In this document: in pieces, positions 56,950 through 64,000 of the stretch
How positions within the stretch are numbered: the stretch's first letter is position 1
Layout: every line of letters begins with the position of its first letter
Source of the DNA: Melampsora larici-populina 98AG31
Lineage: Eukaryota > Basidiomycota > Pucciniomycetes > Pucciniales > Melampsoraceae
DNA length: 64,000 nucleotides
Reading direction: 5' to 3'
Assembly (NCBI RefSeq): GCF_000204055.1
Contig: NW_006768775.1
Span: forward strand, 551,222-615,221
The notes under the pieces: generated by a model
Told to the model about the DNA's origin: nothing
Database searches by the model: none
The model's input: only the letters and a program-made list of their open reading frames with translations
Position numbers and translations under genes: made by a program

Positions 56950-59525
56950 CCTCAAACATGTAGGATTCCAATATCCCGATGCGAAAACTGTTTCCTTTCA
57001 CAATAGTAAAGACGTGAATATGAAAATTTCGGTAAACTAGATGCATGACTTGTCATTCACAATGTAATGTGAATGACAAGTTCAAATTCGAGTTCACATT
57101 GAAACCTTCAAATGTGAACAATATACAAAGCTGAGTTGTGAACATTTCGGAGTTCACATTGAATTCTGAACTAAATAAGTTTTGTGAACTTCCTTCACTT
57201 ACAATTATTTGTGAACTTCTCAAGAGCAACAAATAATTGTTAAAACTTATATGTCTGAATTTTTTTCAAAGGAAAGGTATCACTCTCAGTTCTTATTTCA
57301 AGTATTTTGATCATTGTGAACCCAATATGTAGTTCAAACTCCAACTCGCCATGCTCAGATTGAAAGTTAGCTGTAGTTCACAATATGTAGTTCACAACGG
57401 GTTTTGAAAGACATAAAAAGGTCACATTGAATCTTCTAATTTCTATGTAGTTCACATTAAGTATTTCGCAATGCTCGGTATTTCAAATAACAAAGAAAGA
57501 AGTTCAATCTTTGTTAACTACATAAAAAGCATAAGAAATGCGATCTTTGCATGGAGGTCAGAATCAGTTGTGAACTGGCAGTTCACAATCGGTTGTGAAC
57601 TGCTAATTGTTGTAAACTGCAAATTCACAACTGATTGTGAATTACCAAGTACACAATGCAGTTCACAAAGAATCAGTTGTGAACTGGCAGTTCACAATCA
57701 GTTCACAACTGATTGTGAACTGCTAATTTTTGTAAATTAGCAGTTCACAACTAATTGTGAACTGCATATTCACAATGCTTTGTGAACCCATCAAAAGGTT
57801 CACAACTGATTGTGAACTTAGAATTAGGAGCAGTTCACCATCAGTGGTGAACTATCTATGTAGTTCACTTTGCGAATCACATAAGTTCATAAGTTCACAA
57901 CTAACTACATAGACTGCAAACCTCCCATTGTGAACTGCTCGAATTCGAAGTTCAAGTTCAAAACTGACGAATCACATAAGTTCATAAGTTCACAACTAAC
58001 TACATAGACTGCAAACCTCCCATTGTGAACTGCTCGAATTCGAAGTTCAAGTTCAAAACTGAAATTGTGAACTAGCTCGATGAGCCTATGGTCCTCAGAA
58101 TCTGTTCTGAATTCAGCATTTAGTTTGTAGTTAGTTTCTGACTGAACTGCCCAAATTGAAAGTTTGCAACCTTCCATTTCGATTTTAGGAATTCTGAAAG
58201 TTCAATAATTTTTCTTAACTACCAAAAAACACTGGGATATTTGATTGTGATCTTTGCATGCAGTTCACAATTGGTTGTGAACTGCCAATTCAGAATTTGC
58301 CAATTTCATACTGATTGTGAACTTAGATTTGAGTTCACACTATTCACAGTCAGTTGTGAACTGTAGTTTCAGTCTTAATTCTGCATGTTTAGCATATAAG
58401 TTCATAAGTTCACAACTAAAGCTCACAACCCATTTTGAACTGGTCAAATTCATGATCTAGTTCACAACTGAAATTGTGACCTAGCTCTATGTGGTCGAAA
58501 TCAAAAGTCATCAACCTATGGTGGACCTCACCATAGGTTTTGAAGTCAGGATGTAGTTTGTAGTTAGTTTGTGATGGGCCCAAAATAAAAGTTCACAAAT
58601 TTATCATCAAGTTGTGAAGTTCCGAATTTAGTCAATAATTGTGAACTGACAAAATGAGCCGATGATCAAAAGTGAACTCTCTATCCAAATTTGACCTATC
58701 TATCCAGTTTACCATCAGTTGTGAACTCAGTCTATAGGTAGTAATTACAACTTGCTTCATAGGTAGTTTTGAACTTTCAAGAAAGTTCACAAGTGCCTAT
58801 CAGAAAGTTCATATCGAATTGTGAACTTTCAATATGTTCACATTTACTTGGGAAAACTTTGATTTGGATGTGCACAATTTTGAACTTCCAAATCAAACTG
58901 ATAATCTCATCTTAAAACTCAATTCGGCTCACAATGAGTTGTGAACTCAGTATGTAGTTTGTAATTGAAAGTTCACAACTTTCAAGAAAGGCAGTTGTGA
59001 ACTTTCAAGAAGGTTCACAACTTGCTTTCTTGGAAGTTGTGAACTTTGCCGCTCACAACCGCTCACAATGAGTTGTGAACTCAGTATGTAGTTTGTAAAT
59101 TCTTGAAAGTTCACAACTTTCTGCATAGGTAGTTGTGAACTTTCATCAAAGTTCACCAATTGCTTCGTAGGTAGTTGTGAACTTTCTGCATAGGTAGTTG
59201 TGAAGTTTCAAGAAAGTTCACAACTTGGTTCATAGGTAGTTGTGAACTTTCAAGTAACTTCACAACTATCTATGCGGAAATTTCTTAGCAAATTGTGAAC
59301 TTTCAATATCTTCACTTTCAGTTGGGTACCCCCTTTGGAAGTTCACAATTGTGAACCTCCAAATCAAACTGATAATCTCATCTCAAACTCAAAACTCAAA
59401 GCGGCTCACAACCGCTCACAATGAGTGGCTCACAATGAGTTGTGAACTCAGTATGTAGTTTGTAATGTGAACTGCTCATATTGAAAGATCACATCTGACT
59501 TTATTCACAGATCGCTTTGTTTGGT
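56950..59525. repeat. Array of short inverted GTTCACAA/TTGTGAAC words
   Basis: Several dozen occurrences, by eye, of GTTCACAA and its reverse complement TTGTGAAC fill about 2.5 kb, often arranged as small palindromes such as AGTTCACAACTGATTGTGAACT. Recurrent neighbours are ATGTAGTT, CTTTCAAGAAAGTTCAC and TGCATAGGTAGT. No coding ORF fits. Spacing is irregular, so this is not a simple tandem satellite. It could be the interior of a large non-autonomous transposon, since it follows a transposon-associated gene. Confidence 0.75.
57873..58062 (+). repeat. 95-bp perfect tandem duplication
   Basis: The unit from CGAATCACATAAGTTCATAA to GTTCAAAACTGA occurs at 57873-57967 and again directly at 57968-58062 with no differences seen, so this duplication is recent. 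Confidence 0.9.
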
Positions 59526-59847
59526 GAACTTATCATGTATTCATGGAATCGTTTGTGATGGATATATTTAGTTCAAGATGAATTGGGGACTACTCAGATG
59601 GCAAAAATAGCATGGTGAGCTACTTGGAGCTAATGATTCATTCTAGTATAGTATTCTTTCTATTGGTCTCCACCAATAAGTCCAGATTAAATAGGGAACT
59701 AGGATCGAACAATTGGATTATAAGCTGAAAGAAACAAAAGTATAATAGAATGGGATCAAAGTAAAAGTAGTAGAATAGATTGGGATCTTTTTGATATAAT
59801 GTAATATGTTCTTGATATAAGATCAATGAAATGCAACTGAGGTAAAT
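59526..59847. other. Intergenic DNA
   Basis: AT-rich; probably holds the 3' UTR of the minus-strand dioxygenase gene. No gene seen. Confidence 0.45.
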
Positions 59848-61108
59848 CTAGAAATCATTTCGCCATATGCCTAACTTGATAGCCAATTTCTTCATCTTGA
59901 GATGAGCTTGTTCCGCATAACCAGTCAAAACCCTTGCTTGATATGCTTGTCCTTCGCTTTCACTCATCGCCTCTTGCTGGATTTTGACTTTCTCAAGGCG
60001 GTTGACCAATGCCTGGGAGATTTGACAAGAGCAACCGAAACGTGTGATTTCGGCCGACTCTGGTTGGACTTGTTCCTTCAATGCATTGTAAGTTTTGGAG
60101 CGCGAAGTGTGATGATGGACTTGAGAGTTCCACAACATTTCAACTACTCCATCGGAAGAATCCAAATCGACCTCTAGGTTGTAGTCATCAAGCACGAAGC
60201 GAGCCCCAATACAGTTCCCTCGTGAAGCTGTATCACCTCGCAAGTATAGCTCACCCGTACCCCGGTTGATTAAAGTAAACAAACCAAAGGCATATTTGGA
60301 TGCATCTTTATCTTTGTGTTTTTTATTGGTAAATTCATCAAAGGTAACTACAATGTTCGAGCCAAAGACCTTGGAGTTGGGTGAAACATAGAAGGATTCG
60401 CTTGCCCAAGAAGGGGCATTCGTTCGACTGGCAAGGGCAGCATTAGACTCGAAGGCGTATAAGGAAAGGCCACTGAATCTCTCAGCGAAGAAGGATTCGA
60501 TAGCGGGCAGGTTACCCTGTCTTTTCAGGTCGGCCTCCATCTTCCAGAGGTCATTTGCAGTCGTGGCATTCCAAGTATAGTGACCTAAGGAAAAGTCATG
60601 TGAGTGATGTTCTTTTATTCTTAATCTTGGGTCAGCCAGACTGACCTCCTTTGACCTCCGTATCATAACCAGGACGAAAACCGGCAGCAAACATTCGACC
60701 ATATTTGCGACCGAGTCTCCTTGCCCGGTAGGTAGCTCCATTATTTTTCACTTCGCCTCTAGCTTTGGCATGCTGGTAGATCGTGCTGATTGAATGATTA
60801 TAAGCATTGTAAATCTCCTCGGAGACACTCCCCTTCTCTACAAATCGTACAACCAGCAGTAGCTCAGATGTATCATAATCAAGACAAACAACTGTGCCAT
60901 ATGTTAAACTGAAGCGAGGCTTCCCATAACTTCGTCCCTTCCGAAAAAACAGGAACTTCGAGTCCATGGGGAGACCGTAGAGACTGATGAGATTGGCCTT
61001 TTGAATAGCTCGTTGATTGGGTGGAGGTTTGGATGGACGTTCAAGGTGCTTCTGGAGTGATCGATTAAGACGGGATTGTAGGGTAGCTGGTGACTTGTAC
61101 TTGGGCAT
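59848..61108 (-). CDS. TET/JBP-like 2OG-Fe(II) dioxygenase
   Basis: Two exons, 60646-61108 and 59848-60584, giving 399 aa; the donor is GTCAGT and the acceptor TTAG. The N-terminal about 60 residues are basic (LQSRLNRSLQKHLERPSK). The catalytic double-stranded beta-helix follows: TFDEFTNKKHKDKD holds the iron-binding H244-x-D246; then AFGLFTLINRGTGELYLRGD, LDDYNLEVDLDSSDGVVEMLW, the distal histidine in HHHTS (H312 or H313), and R336 in TRFGCSCQIS as the 2-oxoglutarate-binding arginine. This matches the fungal Tet-like family, relatives of enzymes that oxidise 5-methylcytosine in DNA. All expected catalytic residues are present. In basidiomycetes these genes are known to have expanded together with Kyakuja-Dileera-Zisupton transposons; none is visible in this window. 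Substrate is inferred. No methyltransferase gene lies here. Confidence 0.85.
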
Positions 61109-62509
61109 GGTAAAGATGGAGAACTTGATGAAGTGTGAAAAATATGATGAATACGAATGGGATGTTTGAATAATACTGAATGATTACGATGAGATAAAAC
61201 AATTGAAGAGGGGTTCGAAAAGCTGATAGAATGAGACTAGGATACTATAAGATCACTGGAAGAATATCTTTGATATGTTGCAGTCGATTCCAATAAGGCG
61301 ATAGAAATTAACCACCACTTCCTCCTATTAACAACTCAGGCTAACAATCTTATTAGACTCCCTTTCTAGCTTCTGAATTATGCGTCGCGATGATCCAAGG
61401 TCCGAAGCATGCAAAGGAAGTCTTATAAGGTGTTCACTGGTCAGAAGATAGAAAGGTAGTTATTCACCAAAGCCAAATCGATGGAATGATATGTGGGATG
61501 GATATTTTGCGATCGAACCCTGGGGAATATATGTATTTCGAAGAGACATAACCGTGTGTCTTTTGGTCATTCAATCAAAAGTTCTGTTTCCTTTTCCTAC
61601 AAAGTCCACATTCTGAATTGAATTGCCTAGACGAAATTTCTCACCCGTATATCATTTTCCTATTATAGTATAGGACACACCCTGAATACTTAATAGGACT
61701 ATATATCTATATAGTACAGGATACTCTCACAAGTTCTCACAAGTGTTTGTGAGAGTATTGATTCCATCACCCAATTGATTCCATCATGAGAGTATTGATT
61801 CCATCACCCAACCTGTATGACAATAGGATCGAAAGCGATACCATTAGTATTTAAACACGAAATGGTTTGGAAGGGGTTTTGAACCACCCCTTCCGAACCA
61901 TTTCGTGTTTCCACTTCCGTCGAAGTGATACTGATGCTGAAACCTGAAGCTCAATTGCCATTGAGCGCTGTACTTCGGACAGTCGGAATTGTATTGGACA
62001 GCTGTCAGAGTCTCTCAAGGGACTCCCAAATGAAACTGGAGCAACCAACCCAGAGTTAACCCCTTCTGCGATTGGCATCCTGGAATTTCCACCATACATA
62101 TATATTGGAAAGTATTTTGTTGAACTCTGGTTTCACATTGATCATCTTTAATGTCCTGAATGATTTATCAAGGTCAACTATTATTTCGTATCTACAGGGG
62201 TAGATACATTATTCACATGTTCAACATATGTAGAGTAATACTCAAGATACAATATTGTCATGTTCAACACGTGTAGAATAATACTCATTTTGATCAACCA
62301 GGATGAAAAGTTCTGGTTGATACACAAAACCTTTGCTCATAGGAGGGTTGGTTGCAGTGGTAGTTGAGACAGAGACCATTAGCTCTTTAAATATTTGCAA
62401 TATTTAAGCTAAATAAAAATATTATGATAAGCATGAACTAATTGTTGCGGTATATATATGCTCACTTGAATTAAAGACTTCATTTGGTCAAAACTTGGGC
62501 AGAGATATC
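61109..62509. other. Intergenic DNA with short repeats
   Basis: No gene seen. A GAGAGTATTGATTCCATCAC word is repeated at about 61751 and 61787. A strong hairpin lies at 61853-61910. Confidence 0.5.
61853..61910. repeat. 25-bp stem hairpin
   Basis: Left arm 61853-61877 (AAACACGAAATGGTTTGGAA then GGGGT), an 8-nt loop, and a right arm 61886-61910 complementary at 24 of 25 positions. It could be a fold-back element or a structured transcript feature. Confidence 0.8.
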
Positions 62510-62743
62510 ATTTGATCATTTTGTAAGATTTTTCAGCGATGGGTACATCACCCCCATGAACCCAGAAGTGCTTTGGCATGAGGTTTGAAAGAGTTACTAA
62601 GATATATGTGCTAATTGCAGGGGTAAGTGCTTCCAACTGCAAATTTTTAAGATGTGGAAAATTTGCAGTTGGAAGCACTTACCTGAGTGTGGTACCAGGG
62701 TTAATTGGCCCCAGAAACATTTCTCAACACTCAGATCTACAAT
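62510..62743 (+). repeat. Diverged edge of the satellite array
   Basis: Carries words of the 182-bp unit (CCCAGGGTTAAT-like, ATATGTGCTA, TCAACACTCAGA) but with insertions and an inverted AGTGCTTCCAACTGCAAATT pair around 62627-62683. It looks like the degraded boundary of the array. Confidence 0.55.
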
Positions 62744-64000
62744 ATGATGAGTGTGGACAAAGATATTTACAAATATGTGCTATTTGTTAATATAAGTGTG
62801 TACAACTTATATTAACAACAGGTGTACAACACTTGGTCAAGAATATCACTTGACCACATTGAACATGGTGATGTCCCAGTGGTAATAACCCCCCAGGAAC
62901 ATCGATCAACACTCAGAACTACAATATGATGAGTGTGGACAAAGATATTTACAAATATGTGCTATTTGTTAATATAAGTGTGTACAACTTATATTAACAA
63001 CAGGTGTACAACACTTGGTCAAGAATATCACTTGACCACATTGAACATGGTGATGTCCCAGTGGTAATAACCCCCCAGGAACATCTATCAACACTCAGAA
63101 GTCCAATATGATGAGTGTGGAAAAAGATATTAACAAATATGTGCTATTTGCACATATAAGTGTGTACTTTAGTCAAATACTACACTTGTACAAGACTTGG
63201 TCAATAAGGTCACTTGAGCACATTGAAAATGGTGATGTCCCAGGGGTAATAACCCCCCAGGAATATTTATCAACACTCAGAACTCCAATATGATGAGTGT
63301 GGAAAAAGATATTAACAAATATGTGCTATTTGCACATATAAGTGTGTTCTTTAGTCAAATACTACACGTGTACATCACTTGGTCAATAAGGTCACTTGAG
63401 CACATTGAAAATGGTGATCTCCCAGGGGTAATAACCCCCCAGGAATATTTATCAACACTCAGAACTCCAATATGATGAGTGTGGAAAAAGACATGAACAA
63501 ATATGTGCTATTTGCACATATAAGTGTGTACTTTAGTCAAATACTACACTTGTACAACACTTGGTCAATAAGGTCACTTGAGCACATTGAAAATGGTGAT
63601 CTCCCAGGGGTAATAACCCCCCAGGAACATTTATCAACACTCAGAACTCCAATATGATGAGTGTGGAAAAAGATATTAATAAGTATGTGCTATTTGCAAA
63701 TATAAGTGTGTACTTGAGTCAAATACTACACTTGTACAACATTTGGTCAATAAGGTCACTTGAGCCCATTGAAAATGGTGATCTCCCAGGGGTAATAACC
63801 CCCCAGGAACATTTATCAACACTCAGAACTCCAATATGATGAGTGTGGAAAAAGATATTAACAAATATGTGCTATTTGCAAATATAAGTGTGTACTTGAG
63901 TATTCAACTCAAGTAACACTGACTTGATCAAGAATATCACTTGAACAAATATTATAAAAGTGTGGTCCCAGGTTACATTGACACCTAGTTACATTTATCA
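62744..64000 (+). repeat. 182-bp tandem satellite array, open at the window end
   Basis: Units start with ATGATGAGTGTGGA at 62744, 62926, 63108, 63290, 63472, 63654 and 63836, exactly 182 bp apart. Each holds ATATGTGCTATTTG, ATAAGTGTGTAC, a TTGGTCAA...CACTTGA stretch and GGTAATAACCCCCCAGGAA. The first two units differ from the later ones in the TATTAACAACAGGTGTACAA part, so there are at least two subfamilies. The array continues past the window. The length is near that of a nucleosome plus linker, common for centromeric or subtelomeric satellites; no telomeric repeats were seen. Confidence 0.95.

Noticed and set aside
63108..63839. Series of 61-codon ORFs with near-identical sequence
   Set aside because: They are products of the 182-bp satellite unit, not independent genes.
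62510..64000. Telomere-proximal sequence
   Set aside because: No TTAGGG-type repeats are present; only a satellite is seen, so chromosome position cannot be inferred.

Overview
This window reads as nuclear DNA of a basidiomycete fungus, most probably a rust fungus (Pucciniales). Reasons: short GT-AG introns of about 60-100 bp with CTAAC/CTGAC-type branch sites; AT-rich intergenic DNA full of transposon debris; a Ty1/copia element; a Ngaro/PAT-like tyrosine-recombinase retroelement; and families typical of basidiomycetes (DUF7918, F-box/LRR expansions, FAR1-OTU proteins, a fungal TET/JBP dioxygenase). The organism call is inference from gene content and architecture; no database was searched.

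Layout. 1-7.4 kb: sparse DNA with one possible small membrane protein (minus), a fold-back element, a broken copia gag-like ORF and a 1.65-kb element with long terminal inverted repeats and an 8-bp target duplication. 7.5-32.4 kb: an expanded cluster of two gene families. DUF7918 genes lie at 7.5, 26.4 and 31.2 kb (all three exons, identical exon-1 and exon-2 lengths). Three F-box/LRR-like genes lie at 18.6, 20.9 and 23.7 kb, with decayed fragments of the same family at 10.2 and 11.4 kb. A near-intact, young Ty1/copia element (12495-17847, TSD AATTT) sits inside the cluster. 29.0 kb: a small cysteine-rich secreted protein (minus). 33.3-37.6 kb: a 12-exon Sfi1-like centrin-binding spindle-pole protein (minus). 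39.9-42.3 kb: a 5-exon, 696-aa predicted secreted protein (minus), with a decayed relative just downstream. 43.6-44.6 kb: a 5-exon, two-finger C2H2 protein (minus) with a 19-nt microexon. 45.65-52.23 kb: a complete split-direct-repeat (A1 - ORFs - B1 A2 B2) tyrosine-recombinase retroelement whose gag is broken, whose RT/RNase H and recombinase keep their catalytic residues, and which carries spliceosomal introns. 54.2-56.9 kb: a FAR1-like/OTU-like gene broken by two in-frame TGA codons. 56.95-59.5 kb: a dense array of short inverted GTTCACAA/TTGTGAAC words. 59.8-61.1 kb: a TET/JBP-like 2OG-Fe(II) dioxygenase (minus). 62.7 kb to the end: a 182-bp tandem satellite.

How it fits together. Conserved single-copy-like genes (Sfi1-like, C2H2) are islands in repeat-rich DNA where lineage-expanded families duplicate and decay. 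Two of the three DUF7918 proteins carry a pair of SUMO-interaction-like motifs at identical positions, and they sit among F-box genes, so a SUMO/ubiquitin-linked expansion is possible but unproven. Gene models with introns were built by hand from splice consensus, frame continuity and paralogue comparison. They have not been checked against transcripts.
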